Shown here piece by piece: positions 9,160-18,029 of a stretch of DNA of 64,000 nucleotides (position 1 is the first letter of the stretch; the number at the start of each line of letters is the position of its first letter). Below the pieces are notes generated by a model. The model saw only the letters and a list, made by a program, of their open reading frames with translations, ran no database searches and was not told where the DNA came from. The position numbers and the translations under genes are program-made. Source of the DNA: Collimonas pratensis (GTDB lineage: Bacteria > Pseudomonadota > Gammaproteobacteria > Burkholderiales > Burkholderiaceae_D); the NCBI RefSeq assembly GCF_001584185.1, contig NZ_CP013234.1:5084001-5148000 (forward strand), in the 5' to 3' direction.

Positions 9160-10197
9160 TCATGGCATGACCGGCACGTGCATCAGACCAGTCGTTTCTT
9201 CCAGGCCAAACATGAGGTTCATGCACTGTACTGCCTGGCCGGCTGAGCCCTTGACCAGATTGTCCTGTACCACCAGCACCACCACGGTATCGCCGTCGTT
9301 CGGGCGATGCAGAGCGATGCGTAGCATGTTCGAGCTGCGGGTGGAACGGGTTTCCGGATGCGCGCCGAACGGCATGACGTCGACGAACGGCTCGTTCTTG
9401 TAGGCATCCTCGAAGAGCGCCTGCAGCGCGGCGTTGTCGAGCTCCTTGGTCAGGCGCGCGTAAATGGTGGAATGCATGCCGCGTATCATCGGCACCAGAT
9501 GCGGCGTAAACAGCAAGCCGATTTTCTGTTCTGTAAGTTTGCCGAGCTGCTCCACGGTTTCCGGTGAATGACGGTGGCCGGAGACGCCGTAAGCCTTGAA
9601 ATTGTCACTGGCTTCCGAGAACAGCATGGCGACCTCGGCCTTGCGGCCGGCGCCGGAAACGCCCGATTTGCAATCGGCGATCAGATGTCCGGCATCTACC
9701 ACCCCAGCCTTCAGCAGAGGCGCGAGGCCGAGTTGCATCGTGGTCGGATAGCAGCCAGGGTTGCCGATGATGCGCGCATCCTTGATGGCGGCGCGGTTCA
9801 GCTCAGGCAAACCGTACACGGCTTCTTTCAGCAGCTCAGGGCAGCTGTGCGGCATCTTGTACCATTTTTCGAAAACTGCGGTGTCCTGCAGGCGGAAGTC
9901 GGCGGCCAGGTCGATCACCTTGACGCCGGCTGCCAGCAGCTCCGGCGTCTGCGCCATGGCGACGCCATGCGGGGTAGCGAAGAAGACGACATCGCATTCG
10001 GTCAACTTGGCTTTTTCAGGCGCCGAAAAGGCCAGCGCAACGCGCCCGCGCAGCGACGGATACATGTCCGCAATCGGCATGCCGTCTTCCTTGCGCGAAG
10101 TCACCGCCTGCAACTGCACCTGCGGATGGGTTGCCAGCAAACGCAGCAACTCGACCCCGGTATAACCCGTACCACCCACAATCCCGACTTTGATCAT
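9160..10197 (-). CDS. argC: N-acetyl-gamma-glutamyl-phosphate reductase
   Basis: A 345-residue enzyme of arginine biosynthesis that reduces N-acetylglutamyl phosphate to the semialdehyde with [15 protein letters not shown] at residues 5-14 is the dinucleotide motif, and GNPGCYPT carries the catalytic Cys149. The reading frame is open for 47 more codons upstream, but the ATG at 10197 starts exactly at the conserved MIKVGIVGG and has an AGGA ribosome-binding site, so I start there. Confidence 0.95.
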   Translation of the reverse strand: MIKVGIVGGTGYTGVELLRLLATHPQVQLQAVTSRKEDGMPIADMYPSLRGRVALAFSAPEKAKLTECDVVFFATPHGVAMAQTPELLAAGVKVIDLAADFRLQDTAVFEKWYKMPHSCPELLKEAVYGLPELNRAAIKDARIIGNPGCYPTTMQLGLAPLLKAGVVDAGHLIADCKSGVSGAGRKAEVAMLFSEASDNFKAYGVSGHRHSPETVEQLGKLTEQKIGLLFTPHLVPMIRGMHSTIYARLTKELDNAALQALFEDAYKNEPFVDVMPFGAHPETRSTRSSNMLRIALHRPNDGDTVVVLVVQDNLVKGSAGQAVQCMNLMFGLEETTGLMHVPVMP

Positions 10198-10300
10198 TTC
10201 TTTTCCTTGCTTGGAAGCGTTGTGCGCTTGGTCTTCCTGAACCTGATAACCGGCAATCCGCCACTGCTGCTTTTTGCGGCAAGACGGTATAGGGCCGACT

Positions 10301-10331
10301 ATTTTATCAGCCAATTGTTTGAGCTTGTCAA
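10301..10331 (-). promoter_or_regulatory. Possible argC promoter
   Basis: On the minus strand a perfect -35 TTGACA (10326-10331) and a -10 TAAAAT (10301-10306) are separated by 19 bp, slightly long. If used, the argC leader is about 95 bases and the longer in-frame N-terminus is not translated. Confidence 0.4.
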
Positions 10332-10420
10332 CATTCACTTCGGCAATATTTTGCCGTTATTAGCATGGCAATGCCGGCAGCCAATGTTACGTGCATGAAA
10401 TTCTGACGCAGCAAATGACA

Positions 10421-10452
10421 AAAAGCCGCCAGGCGCGAACCTGGCGGCTTTT
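10421..10452 (-). terminator. Intrinsic terminator of rplM-rpsI
   Basis: A perfect stem of AAAAGCCGCCAG (10421-10432) with CTGGCGGCTTTT (10441-10452), followed in the minus direction by a T-run, just after the rpsI stop. Confidence 0.85.
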
Positions 10453-10472
10453 CGATATTCTGAAAGCGTAGA

Positions 10473-10865
10473 TTAGCGCTTGGAGAATTGTTTTGCGCGA
10501 CGCGCCTTGCGCAGACCAACTTTTTTACGTTCAACTTCACGTGCATCACGTGTAACGAAGCCGGCTTTGGACAGCTCCGATTTCAAAGTTGCATCGTAGT
10601 CGATCAGTGCACGAGTGATACCGTGGCGAACTGCACCAGCTTGGCCGGACTCGCCGCCGCCGCTGACGTTGACCTTGATGTCGAAAGTTTCGACATGGTT
10701 AGTCAGTTCCAGTGGTTGACGAATCACCATCAGACCGGTTTCGCGCGAAAAGTATTCATTCGCTGGCTTGCCGTTGACGATGATCTGGCCCGAGCCGGAC
10801 TTGATGAAAACGCGAGCCACTGCACTCTTGCGACGGCCGGTTCCGTAATTGTAGTTACCGATCAT
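10473..10865 (-). CDS. rpsI: 30S ribosomal protein S9
   Basis: A 130-residue S9 with the typical [12 protein letters not shown] start, the GG-x-SGQAGA-x-RHGI segment near 70-83, and the basic C-terminal tail ([17 protein letters not shown]) that reaches the ribosomal P site. It lies 9 bp after rplM, forming the conserved rplM-rpsI operon. Confidence 0.98.
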   Translation of the reverse strand: MIGNYNYGTGRRKSAVARVFIKSGSGQIIVNGKPANEYFSRETGLMVIRQPLELTNHVETFDIKVNVSGGGESGQAGAVRHGITRALIDYDATLKSELSKAGFVTRDAREVERKKVGLRKARRAKQFSKR

Positions 10866-10874
10866 GTCTATTCC

Positions 10875-11303
10875 TTAGAGTTCAAGTGCTTTAGGTTGCT
10901 GCGCGGTGTGCGGATGGGTGCCATCTGCGTACACTTTGAGCTTCTTGATCATGGCGTAGCCAAGCGGACCCTTAGGCAGCATGCCCTTGACCGCTTTTTC
11001 CAGCGCACGACCTGGAAAACGCTGTTGCATTTTCTGGAAATTTGTTTCGTAGATGCCGCCTGGGTAACCGGAGTGACGGAAATATGTCTTGTCGGTTGCC
11101 TTGGCGCCAGTGACGCGCAGTTTGCCTGCATTGATGACGACGATGAAATCGCCGGTATCAACGTGTGGAGTAAATTCCGGTTTGTGTTTGCCGCGCAGTC
11201 GGAGTGCCACTTCGCTGGCAACACGTCCGAGGACTTTGTCCGTCGCGTCAATCACGAACCAATCACGCTGGACTTCATGGCCCTTAGCGGAAAAAGTTTT
11301 CAT
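10875..11303 (-). CDS. rplM: 50S ribosomal protein L13
   Basis: A 142-residue L13, one of the early assembly proteins of the large subunit. The [12 protein letters not shown] segment, the GDFIVVINA strand and the [10 protein letters not shown] motif are diagnostic. An AGGA site precedes the ATG. It is the first gene of rplM-rpsI and is expressed from the strong promoter at 11445-11474 through a leader of about 135 bases. Confidence 0.98.
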   Translation of the reverse strand: MKTFSAKGHEVQRDWFVIDATDKVLGRVASEVALRLRGKHKPEFTPHVDTGDFIVVINAGKLRVTGAKATDKTYFRHSGYPGGIYETNFQKMQQRFPGRALEKAVKGMLPKGPLGYAMIKKLKVYADGTHPHTAQQPKALEL

Positions 11304-11444
11304 GTTGACTTCCTAACTAGTTTAATTCGCTCAAATGGTGGTTCCATCACTATCGGAAACCTGGTTGTTAGACCGGATTTTCGTCCTGCATCAGCGACAG
11401 ACTCTGCCTTGTTATCTTTTCCTGAGCAAACGGAAAAGCCGTAA

Positions 11445-11474
11445 ATTATAGCCTTTTCAAGGACTTGGCGTCAA
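11445..11474 (-). promoter_or_regulatory. Strong promoter of rplM-rpsI with structured leader
   Basis: Minus-strand -35 TTGACG (11469-11474), 18-bp spacer, -10 TATAAT (11445-11450). The leader to the rplM ATG contains a hairpin CTTTTCC/GGAAAAG near its 5' end and a second imperfect GGTTTCC/GGAACC hairpin about 50 bases before the start. Such structure is common in autoregulated ribosomal protein operons, though the L13 mechanism in betaproteobacteria is not something I can assert. Confidence 0.75.
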
Positions 11475-11566
11475 ACCGATTGAAAATAATCGGCATTTGG
11501 ACTAGGAATTGTTGTAAATGCGCTTGTAAATCCGGCGACAGGTTCCCGGCCGGCGGCGGCCCCGGA

Positions 11567-11670
11567 TAAAAGAAAACCCGATCTGCACTTGGGCGTCGGG
11601 TTTAAATCCACTCCTGTGGAGGGGTGGAGGAGACATGGGTTGATTGCCAAGAGCCAACTCCGGCCATCGA
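11567..11670 (-). ncRNA. Candidate small RNA with CUCCUCC motif
   Basis: In the 530-base gap between rplM and osmC the minus strand shows a full transcription unit without a coding frame I trust: promoter at 11677-11705, about 104 transcribed bases, and an intrinsic terminator (arms 11574-11581 and 11596-11603, followed by TTTTCTTTT). The RNA would carry CUCCUCC (complement of 11626-11632) and CCCCUCC, both complementary to Shine-Dalgarno sequences. The second lies in a hairpin CCACcCCT/AGGaGTGG. A trans-acting regulator is the natural guess; no known family was recognised. Confidence 0.55.
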
Positions 11671-11676
11671 TGATCC

Positions 11677-11705
11677 ATCTTAGCAAACGGAATTGTGCAT
11701 CGCAA
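11677..11705 (-). promoter_or_regulatory. Promoter of the candidate small RNA
   Basis: Minus-strand -35 TTGCGA (11700-11705), exactly 17-bp spacer, -10 TAAGAT (11677-11682). The predicted start is near 11670. It lies well upstream of, and separate from, the rplM promoter. Confidence 0.5.
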
Positions 11706-11835
11706 GGTAGAAAATTAGGGAGTTTTACCAAGAATCCCGGCTTGAGTTTTTAAAATAACAACAAACCCCGCCTGAACGGCCGCCGCCAAGAGCAGTTAGA
11801 ATAACGCGACCACCACCAACACCGCGCGAGAACCT

Positions 11836-12282
11836 ATGGAATGCACAGTACGCTGGACCGGCTTGTCCGGCATGACTTTTTTGGCTGAAACCGGCTCCGG
11901 CCACCTGTTGACCATGGACGGCGCGCCGGATGGCGGCGGCCGCGACCTGGCGCCGCGTCCGATGGAAGTGGTGCTGGCCGGCACCGGCGGCTGCACCGCC
12001 TACGATGTGGTGCTGATCTTGCGTAAAGGCCACCAGGATGTGCGCGGCTGCGACGTCACGCTGAAATCGGAGCGGGCCGAGAAGGAACCCAAGGTTTTCA
12101 CCAAGATCCACTTCCATTTCACCGTGCGCGGCCGCAACCTGAAGCCCAACCTGGTGGAGCGCGCGATCAAGCTGTCGCACGAGAAGTACTGCTCGGCCTC
12201 GATCATGCTGGAAAAGACCGCCGAAATAACCCATTCCTTCGAAATCATCGACGACCTGGCGGAAACCGCGGCTGAGGCCTGA
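11836..12282 (+). CDS. OsmC family peroxiredoxin-like protein
   Basis: A 148-residue OsmC/YhfA-type protein. The two redox cysteines of the family are present: C53 in GTGGCTAYDV and C119 in SHEKYCSAS. OsmC proteins reduce organic hydroperoxides in the cytoplasm, usually as dimers; YhfA-like members are less well characterised. Length is typical. It is divergent from the rplM region and followed by a repeat element and the convergent coq7. Confidence 0.92.
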   Translation: MECTVRWTGLSGMTFLAETGSGHLLTMDGAPDGGGRDLAPRPMEVVLAGTGGCTAYDVVLILRKGHQDVRGCDVTLKSERAEKEPKVFTKIHFHFTVRGRNLKPNLVERAIKLSHEKYCSASIMLEKTAEITHSFEIIDDLAETAAEA

Positions 12283-12284
12283 TA

Positions 12285-12358
12285 TTTGGGAGGGTGGGCA
12301 GGAATTTCTGCCCACCTTGAGGCGCAACCATCCGCGTGGGCAAGGATGCCCACCCTAG
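12285..12358. repeat. REP-like double palindrome between osmC and coq7
   Basis: Two linked inverted repeats built on the same word: AGGGTGGGCA...TGCCCACC (about 12290-12320) and GTGGGCA...TGCCCACCCT (about 12336-12356). The outer ends are also complementary, so the whole can fold as one cruciform. The convergent 3'-end location is typical of repetitive extragenic palindromes; it may also terminate both genes. Confidence 0.65.
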
Positions 12359-12361
12359 CAA

Positions 12362-12988
12362 TCAGATGTAGTAGGCGACCGTCGTCATCACTTTCGACAT
12401 CGCCTGCATTGCCTTCTGCGCCGGCAAGGGCATTTCCACTCCTCCCAAAGAACGCGCCGCCTCGCCATGGGCGATTTCATCGTCGCGCATCTGTTCGACG
12501 ATGGCGCGCGATTTGGCGTCCTGCAGCGGTAGCTGCTCCAGATGACTATTGAGATGCTTTTCCACCTGGCGCTCGGTTTCCGAGACAAAGCTCAGGCTGC
12601 GCGTATCGCCCAGCCGCGCCGCCAGCGTACCCAGTGCGTAGGAACCGGCATACCACAGGGGATTCAGCAAGCTGACACGCGAACCCAGCTGGCGCAAGCG
12701 CTCAGCCGTCCAGGCGAGATGGTCTTCTTCTTCCCTGCCAGCCTCAGCAAACTGCTGCTTGATCGGCGATCCTTGGGCGAAGCGGCCCTGGGCATCGTAC
12801 AAGGCTTGGGCGCAAACTTCGCCGACATGGTTGATGCGCATCAGGCCGGCGCTATGACGCTGCTCGGCCGCATCCAGCACGCCGTCCGGCGCCTGCAGGG
12901 CGGGACTCGGACGCGAAGCGGAAGCTTGCCCGGTGATCACGCGCAGGGCGTTATCGAAGTCGGTGATGGCTTGGTCAAGGAATGGCAT
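12362..12988 (-). CDS. coq7: 2-polyprenyl-3-methyl-6-methoxy-1,4-benzoquinone monooxygenase
   Basis: A 208-residue di-iron hydroxylase of ubiquinone synthesis (Coq7/CAT5 family, the bacterial alternative to UbiF). Iron ligands are visible as E57 in HVGEVCAQ, the EEEDH cluster at 86-90, E139 in [10 protein letters not shown], and E171/H174 in RDDEIAHG. It probably associates with the inner membrane. Its stop is a few bases from the REP-like repeat. Confidence 0.95.
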   Translation of the reverse strand: MPFLDQAITDFDNALRVITGQASASRPSPALQAPDGVLDAAEQRHSAGLMRINHVGEVCAQALYDAQGRFAQGSPIKQQFAEAGREEEDHLAWTAERLRQLGSRVSLLNPLWYAGSYALGTLAARLGDTRSLSFVSETERQVEKHLNSHLEQLPLQDAKSRAIVEQMRDDEIAHGEAARSLGGVEMPLPAQKAMQAMSKVMTTVAYYI

Positions 12989-13036
12989 GCTGGAACGATC
13001 TGAAAAAGAAGTAGCCTGAATTTTATCAGGCCGCGG

Positions 13037-13882
13037 CTATTTGACGCGCTTTGGCCGGAATACCGCGCCGTCTGCATAGAAGTCGCCGTCCTGGTCCTGG
13101 CACCAGCCCGGCACGCCCAGCACCGGCAAAGGCGTCAGGCGCCCGATCAGGGAGCCGTGCTGCGCCAGATCGGCTGCGACGCGGTCATCGATCCAGCCGC
13201 GCCTGCCATCCTCGCCAAGTGCAAAGTAGGACTCAGGCGCAGTCACCACCAGGGTATGGGCGGTAATCGCCTTGTAGGGACGCACCAGCTTTTCCAGCAA
13301 GGCGTGGCCGAACAGCCAGACTTCGGCATCCCTGCCGAACAACTGTCGTTGCGCGACGAAAGCATCGGTCCACTGATGGTTACGCAAAGCGGCCACCAGC
13401 GCTTGTCCCTCGGTGTTGTCGCGCACCAGCAGCAGCGCCGCGTTTTCATCGAAAATGGTGGCGGCGTCGCGCGCGGGGCCGCGCGGCTTGCTGCTGCCCG
13501 ACAGCGTGCCTGCCTTGGCCAGTTCGGCAGCCTGTAGCGCGTTCAGGCGCGCCTTGATGGCAGGAAAGGAGAGCCAGATCAGTGCATTCAGGAAATCGTG
13601 CAAATTGTCGCGGGTTGGCACTTTGCCGCTGCTGCCGATGAATGCTTCGTAGGCCATGGCGACGGGCAGTTCGGCCTGCGTCACAAAGCTGAGCGGCAAA
13701 CCCAGGTAGTTGCAGATCGCGCGTTCCTGCGCGACCGCGTTCAAGGCCTGGCGCCAGTCGGGCGCTACGCTCAAGCGTCGGCCTAGCGGCTGCAATGGCT
13801 GCAGCCAGGGTTGCGACCAGTCTATCGCTGTGAGAAACGATGGCGCAGAATCGGAGAGCGGATGGAAGTCAGAGCTAGGCAT
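13037..13882 (-). CDS. DUF3025 domain-containing protein
   Basis: A 281-residue protein matching the uncharacterised DUF3025 family of beta/gammaproteobacteria. Recognisable segments are YLGLPLSFV, PTRDNLHDFLNALIWL near residues 113-128, IFDENAALLLV near 176-186, and the C-terminal CQDQDGDFYAD-x-VFRP. No catalytic motif, signal peptide or membrane segment is evident. Function is unknown. It lies between coq7 and cobA on the same strand with gaps of about 50 bp. Confidence 0.85.
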   Translation of the reverse strand: MPSSDFHPLSDSAPSFLTAIDWSQPWLQPLQPLGRRLSVAPDWRQALNAVAQERAICNYLGLPLSFVTQAELPVAMAYEAFIGSSGKVPTRDNLHDFLNALIWLSFPAIKARLNALQAAELAKAGTLSGSSKPRGPARDAATIFDENAALLLVRDNTEGQALVAALRNHQWTDAFVAQRQLFGRDAEVWLFGHALLEKLVRPYKAITAHTLVVTAPESYFALGEDGRRGWIDDRVAADLAQHGSLIGRLTPLPVLGVPGWCQDQDGDFYADGAVFRPKRVK

Positions 13883-13928
13883 TTGCCGCGCATTTTACAT
13901 CTCCCCGGGCCAGCCGCCAAAGCCCGGC

Positions 13929-14702
13929 TCAAGCCAGCGCCTGTTGCATCTGCTCCAGCCCGATATCGCCGAAGCCGTCGGCGCAGCGCACCACCTCGCC
14001 GATGACAATAATGCTGGGGCTGCCCAGGCCACTCACCAGCAAGTCCTGCGGCAAACGGCCGAGGCTGGTCAGCAGCTGCGCTTGCGCCGGCAGCGTCGCC
14101 GACCGCACTACCGCTACCGGCATTGTTGCCGCCATGCCGCCATCCAGCAAAGCGCGCTGCAACTCGCGGCAGCGCGCCACGCCCATGTAGATCACCAAGG
14201 TCAGGCCGGAGGCTACCAGCGCCGGCCAGTTCGGCTGCGCCCCTTCGTTCTTGCCATGGCCGGTCACGAAAATCACGCCCTGGCTGTGGTCACGGTGAGT
14301 CGGCGCGATGCCAATGCTGGCGGCGGCCGCCATGCCGCTGGTAATGCCCGGCACCACTTCCACTGTCACGCCGGCCTGGCGCAGGTAGGCGCGCTCCTCA
14401 CCGCCACGGCCGAACAGATAGGGGTCGCCGCCTTTCAGGCGCACCACGCAGTGGCCGTCATGCGCTTCCAGCACCATCAGGCGCTGGATGAATTCTTGCG
14501 AGGTCGAACGACAGCCGCCGCGCTTGCCGACATGAACGATGCGTGCACGCTCTGGCGCATGCTGCAGGACCTCGGGATTGACCAGATCGTCCACCAGCAG
14601 CACATCAGCCTGGGAAATCGCCTTGACCGCTTTCAACGTCAGCAACTCCGGATCGCCCGGCCCCGCCCCTACCAATATCACCTTGCCGGTATGCATGGTC
14701 AT
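13929..14702 (-). CDS. cobA: Uroporphyrinogen-III C-methyltransferase
   Basis: A 257-residue SAM-dependent methyltransferase (SUMT) that makes precorrin-2, the precursor of siroheme and cobalamin. The VGAGPGDPELLTLKA motif (about 11-25), VVRLKGGDPYLFGRGGEE and the VVPGITS segment are diagnostic. An AGGAGG site precedes the start; a second ATG six bases in is equally possible. It is the last gene of the nitrate transporter cluster, which fits siroheme supply to assimilatory nitrite reductase. Confidence 0.95.
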   Translation of the reverse strand: MTMHTGKVILVGAGPGDPELLTLKAVKAISQADVLLVDDLVNPEVLQHAPERARIVHVGKRGGCRSTSQEFIQRLMVLEAHDGHCVVRLKGGDPYLFGRGGEERAYLRQAGVTVEVVPGITSGMAAAASIGIAPTHRDHSQGVIFVTGHGKNEGAQPNWPALVASGLTLVIYMGVARCRELQRALLDGGMAATMPVAVVRSATLPAQAQLLTSLGRLPQDLLVSGLGSPSIIVIGEVVRCADGFGDIGLEQMQQALA

Positions 14703-14718
14703 TACCTCCTGTCATACG

Positions 14719-15525
14719 TCACGCCGCATGCGCCACCGCCTGTTTGCGGTACAAGAATTCCAGCACAGAAGTGCGGTATTCGGCATACAGCGGATCCTGC
14801 GCCAGCGCCAGCCGCTCGCGTGGCCGCGCCAGCCTTACCTGGACGATCTCGCCGATAGTGGCGGCAGGACCGTTGGTCATCATCACGATGCGATCGGACA
14901 GCAGCACCGCTTCATCGACATCATGGGTCACCATCACCACCGTCGAGCCGGTCTTGGCGACGATTTTCAGCAACTCGTCTTGCAGATGCGCGCGCGTCAG
15001 CGCATCCAGCGCGCCGAAAGGTTCATCCATCAGCAAGACCTTGGGCTCCATCGCCAGCGCCCGCGCAATGCCGACGCGCTGCTTCATGCCGCCGGAAATT
15101 TCGTGCGGCCGTTTCTGCCCGGCCGCGCTCAAACCCACCAGCGCCAGCGCAGCCTTGGTGCGCTCCTTCATGGCGATCTTGTTTTCCGTTGCCGAAAATA
15201 CGCGCTCAACGCCGAGATAGACATTCTCGAAGCAGGTAAGCCAAGGCAGCAGCGAATGATTCTGGAACACGACTGCACGCTCGGGCGACGGCCCGCCGAT
15301 TTCGCGGCTGGCGCAAATCAGCACGCCTTCGCTCGGCATCAGCAAACCGGCGATCAGATTCAGCAAGGTCGACTTGCCGCAGCCGGAATGGCCGATCAGG
15401 GTCACAAACTCGCCCTTGCGCACGGTCAGGCTGATATCGCGCAGCGCATGGAACTGGCCTTTGTGGGTGTTGAACAGCATGCCGACCTGGTGGATATCGA
15501 TGAACTTGGCATCGCGTGTTTCCAT
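14719..15525 (-). CDS. ntrD: Nitrate ABC transporter ATP-binding protein
   Basis: A 268-residue ATPase of the nitrate/sulfonate/taurine (NrtD/SsuB/TauB) class. Walker A GHSGCGKST (about 43-51), signature SGGMKQRVGIARA and Walker B LLMDEPFGALD are intact, so it should energise import. It lies downstream of the permease gene with a 28-bp gap and an AAGGA ribosome-binding site. Substrate is inferred from neighbours: nrtA-like binding protein, nasT and cobA. Confidence 0.93.
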   Translation of the reverse strand: METRDAKFIDIHQVGMLFNTHKGQFHALRDISLTVRKGEFVTLIGHSGCGKSTLLNLIAGLLMPSEGVLICASREIGGPSPERAVVFQNHSLLPWLTCFENVYLGVERVFSATENKIAMKERTKAALALVGLSAAGQKRPHEISGGMKQRVGIARALAMEPKVLLMDEPFGALDALTRAHLQDELLKIVAKTGSTVVMVTHDVDEAVLLSDRIVMMTNGPAATIGEIVQVRLARPRERLALAQDPLYAEYRTSVLEFLYRKQAVAHAA

Positions 15526-15553
15526 GTTTTTTTTCCTTGGCTATCGCATTGGA

Positions 15554-16489
15554 CTAGCTAACAACCTGCTCGTAGGTAAACGCTTTCGCCAGCGTCACCA
15601 GCAACTGCTCCAGCAGCAGGCCGACCACGCCGATCACTACAATCGCGATGATGATGTGCGGCACATTGAGGTTGTTCCATTCATCCCATACCCAGAAGCC
15701 GATGCCGACGCCGCCGGTCAGCATTTCCGCCGCCACGATCACCAGCCAGGCGGTGCCTATCGCCAGCCGCACGCCCGTCAGCATATACGGCAGCACCGAC
15801 GGAAACAGGATCTTGGTGATGATTTTCCATTCCGACAGGTTCAGCACGCGCGCCACATTCATGTAATCTTGCGGCACTCTTTGCACCCCGACCGCGGTGT
15901 TGATCACCATCGGCCAGATCGAGCAGATGAAAATCGCCCAGATCGCTGCCGGATTGGCCGACTTGAACACCAGCAGGCCGATCGGCAGCCACGCCAGCGG
16001 CGATACCGGCTTCAGCAGGCTGATGATGGGGCCGAACATGCTGGAGAGGAAATTGAAACGGCCGATCATGAAACCCAGCGGAATCCCGACCAGCGCCGCC
16101 AGTCCGAAGCCGACGCCGACGCGCTGCAGCGACGCCAGGATATTCCAGCCTATGCCCTGGTCGTTGGGGCTGGTGCGGTAGAACGGATCGGCAAACAGCG
16201 TGAGCGCTTCCTGCAAAGTCAGCAGCGGCGTCGGGAACTGGTTGTTGTTGATGGCGATGATCTGCCAGACCAGCACCAGGAACGCCAGCCCCAGCAGTGG
16301 CGCCACGATCGGCATCAGCCAGGGCGGCACGCTGCTGCGCCGGTTGCTGGATTTCTGTGGTGGTCTGGCAATGGCGCTGCTTGCTGCGCTTGGCGCCTCG
16401 GCTTCTGCCTCTCCGGACACTTCGACGCCGTCACGCATGGTCACCGCCTGACGATTCGCATTCGCCTCTGTGTCCATGATTGCACTCAT
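15554..16489 (-). CDS. ntrB: Nitrate ABC transporter permease
   Basis: A 311-residue inner-membrane permease of the BPD type. About 55 hydrophilic N-terminal residues are followed by about six membrane segments; the EAA-like cytoplasmic loop lies around the ARVLNLSEWKIITKILFPSVLPYM segment. Similar to NrtB/CmpB permeases. It is in the middle of the nrtA-ntrB-ntrD operon. Confidence 0.93.
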   Translation of the reverse strand: MSAIMDTEANANRQAVTMRDGVEVSGEAEAEAPSAASSAIARPPQKSSNRRSSVPPWLMPIVAPLLGLAFLVLVWQIIAINNNQFPTPLLTLQEALTLFADPFYRTSPNDQGIGWNILASLQRVGVGFGLAALVGIPLGFMIGRFNFLSSMFGPIISLLKPVSPLAWLPIGLLVFKSANPAAIWAIFICSIWPMVINTAVGVQRVPQDYMNVARVLNLSEWKIITKILFPSVLPYMLTGVRLAIGTAWLVIVAAEMLTGGVGIGFWVWDEWNNLNVPHIIIAIVVIGVVGLLLEQLLVTLAKAFTYEQVVS

Positions 16490-16543
16490 AATGGCTCTCC
16501 CAAAAAATGCGGTTCCGAAACATCAGGGTGGCCCGCGATGCTG

Positions 16544-17824
16544 CTATGCGCGGATCTTGAAGGAAGCCGCATAGGCTTGGGGATTCTTGCCATCCCACAC
16601 CGTCCCGTCCATCAGCTTCGAGGTGCGCAGCACATCTTTCGGCAGCGGCGTCTTGGTCATGGCCGCCGCGTCCTTGTACAGGTCGATCTGGCTCACCGAC
16701 TTGGCTACCGCCAGGTAATCGGGATCCGTCTTCAGCAAACCCCAGCGCCGGTGCTGCGTCATGAACCACATGCCGTCAGACAGATAGGGGAAATTGACCA
16801 GGCCGTCGTTGTAGAACTTCATGTAGTTCGGATCGTCCCAGGTTTTGCCCAAGCCATTCTGATAGCGTCCCATGATGCGCTGGTCGATCACGTCCTTGCT
16901 GGTGTTGACATAGGACTTGTCTGCGATCGCTTCCGCCATCTTGTTCTTGTTGGCGAGCGAGGCGTCGATCCACCTGCCGGCCTCCAGCACCGCGGCGATC
17001 AAGGCGCGGCAGGTGTTCGGATTCTTGGCGGCGAATTCTGCGGTGGTGCCGAGCACTTTTTCCGGATGGTCTTTCCAGATTTCCTGGGTAGTGATGGCGG
17101 TGATGCCGACGCCATCGACAATCGCGCGATGGCCCCACGGTTCACCGACGCAGAAGCCATCCATGTTGCCGACCCGCATATTCGCCACCATCTGTGGCGG
17201 CGGCACGGTAATCACCTTGGCGTCCTTGAGCGGATTGACGCCGTTGGCGGCCAGCCAGTAGTACAGCCACATAGCGTGGGTGCCGGTCGGGAAAGTCTGG
17301 GCAAAGGTATATTCGCGCTTGTCGCTGGCCATCAGCTTCGCCAGCGAAGGGCCGTCCACGGCCCCCTTGTCGGCCAACTTCTTCGACAGCGTGATGGCCT
17401 GGCCGTTATTGTTAAGCCCCATCAGGATCGCCATGTCTTTCTTCTGGCCGCCTATGCCCATCTGCACGCCGTAGATCAGGCCGGACAGCACATGGGCAGC
17501 ATCCAGCTCGCCGTTGGCCAGCTTGTCGCGCACACCGGCCCAGGAAGCTTCCTTGCTGAGGATGATCTTGATGCCGTATTTCTTGTCGAAGCCAAGCAGC
17601 GACGCCATCACCACCGAGGCGCAGTCGGTCAGCGGGATGAAGCCGATCTTGACTTCGGTTTTTTCCGGCTTGTCCGAACCTGCGGCCCACGCTCCGGTGC
17701 TAGATAATCCCAACATGCTGGCTCCTGCCGCAACGGTGGCGGCTTGTAGTATTTGGCGGCGCTTGCCGTCGACAGCCAGGCTCAGGTCAAGACCATCTTG
17801 CGGCAGTGCTTTTTTTGATTCCAT
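16544..17824 (-). CDS. nrtA: Nitrate ABC transporter substrate-binding protein (NrtA-like)
   Basis: A 426-residue nitrate-binding protein of the NrtA/CmpA family. The start at 17824 puts a twin-arginine-like signal (KRRQIL at 21-26, hydrophobic stretch, cleavage near AWA at about 47) at the N-terminus, with GGAG about 9 bases upstream. An in-frame start 75 bases earlier would overlap the leader terminator and is unlikely. The export signal argues for a transport role rather than a cytoplasmic NasS-type sensor. First gene of the nrtA-ntrB-ntrD operon, controlled by the sigma-54 promoter and antitermination leader just upstream. Confidence 0.92.
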   Translation of the reverse strand: MESKKALPQDGLDLSLAVDGKRRQILQAATVAAGASMLGLSSTGAWAAGSDKPEKTEVKIGFIPLTDCASVVMASLLGFDKKYGIKIILSKEASWAGVRDKLANGELDAAHVLSGLIYGVQMGIGGQKKDMAILMGLNNNGQAITLSKKLADKGAVDGPSLAKLMASDKREYTFAQTFPTGTHAMWLYYWLAANGVNPLKDAKVITVPPPQMVANMRVGNMDGFCVGEPWGHRAIVDGVGITAITTQEIWKDHPEKVLGTTAEFAAKNPNTCRALIAAVLEAGRWIDASLANKNKMAEAIADKSYVNTSKDVIDQRIMGRYQNGLGKTWDDPNYMKFYNDGLVNFPYLSDGMWFMTQHRRWGLLKTDPDYLAVAKSVSQIDLYKDAAAMTKTPLPKDVLRTSKLMDGTVWDGKNPQAYAASFKIRA

Positions 17825-17852
17825 CGCATGGCTCCACTGTGTTCTCGGCAAA

Positions 17853-17901
17853 CAAAAAAAGGCGTCGTTCCACAATACGCAAGTCATGTGGAAAGACACC
17901 T
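17853..17901 (-). terminator. Leader terminator of the nrtA operon
   Basis: Minus-strand stem AGGTGTC (complement of 17895-17901) with GACGCCT (17860-17866), continued by CCACA/TGTGG (17887-17891 with 17870-17874), a 12-base loop, and a run of seven T (17854-17860). It ends about 30 bases before the nrtA start, inside the leader, so it can block the operon unless relieved. Confidence 0.8.
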
Positions 17902-17962
17902 TTGTCTTATGTGGAAAAGACCGCCGTTAGCCGATTCCAGCAGCGCCAACGCTGGCGCCTGT
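17893..17962 (-). promoter_or_regulatory. ANTAR-type two-hairpin antitermination element
   Basis: The leader RNA has two short hairpins with six-base loops having A at 1 and G at 4, the pattern known for ANTAR-protein targets. P1: stem GCGCC/GGCGC, loop AGCGTT (17943-17958). P2: stem AAGAC/GTCTT, loop AAAGGT (17893-17908). P2 uses the bases of the terminator's 5' arm, so P2 and terminator exclude each other. The predicted transcript start (about 17962) lies just before P1. NasT, encoded nearby, is the expected ligand protein (inference from the NasR/NasT family). Confidence 0.75.
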
Positions 17963-17970
17963 TATTGACT

Positions 17971-17988
17971 ATGCAAACCACGTGCCAG
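17971..17988 (-). promoter_or_regulatory. Sigma-54 promoter of nrtA-ntrB-ntrD
   Basis: Minus-strand CTGGCACGTGGTTTGCAT matches the -24/-12 consensus (TGGCACG-N4-TTGCA) at every conserved position with correct spacing. Predicted start is 17961-17963. Confidence 0.88.
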
Positions 17989-18029
17989 GAGTTGCAGAGG
18001 GAGAGACGTCAGAGTCCTGGCCGAAAAGC

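Noticed and set aside
11471..11731. 86-codon minus-strand frame in the rplM-osmC gap
   Set aside because: It runs through a terminator and the rplM -35 element, with no family resemblance; the sRNA reading explains the region better.
15374..17707. 777-codon plus-strand open frame across the nitrate transporter genes
   Set aside because: Lies opposite three genes with clear motifs; composition (His, Gln, Arg rich) is that of a reverse-strand shadow.
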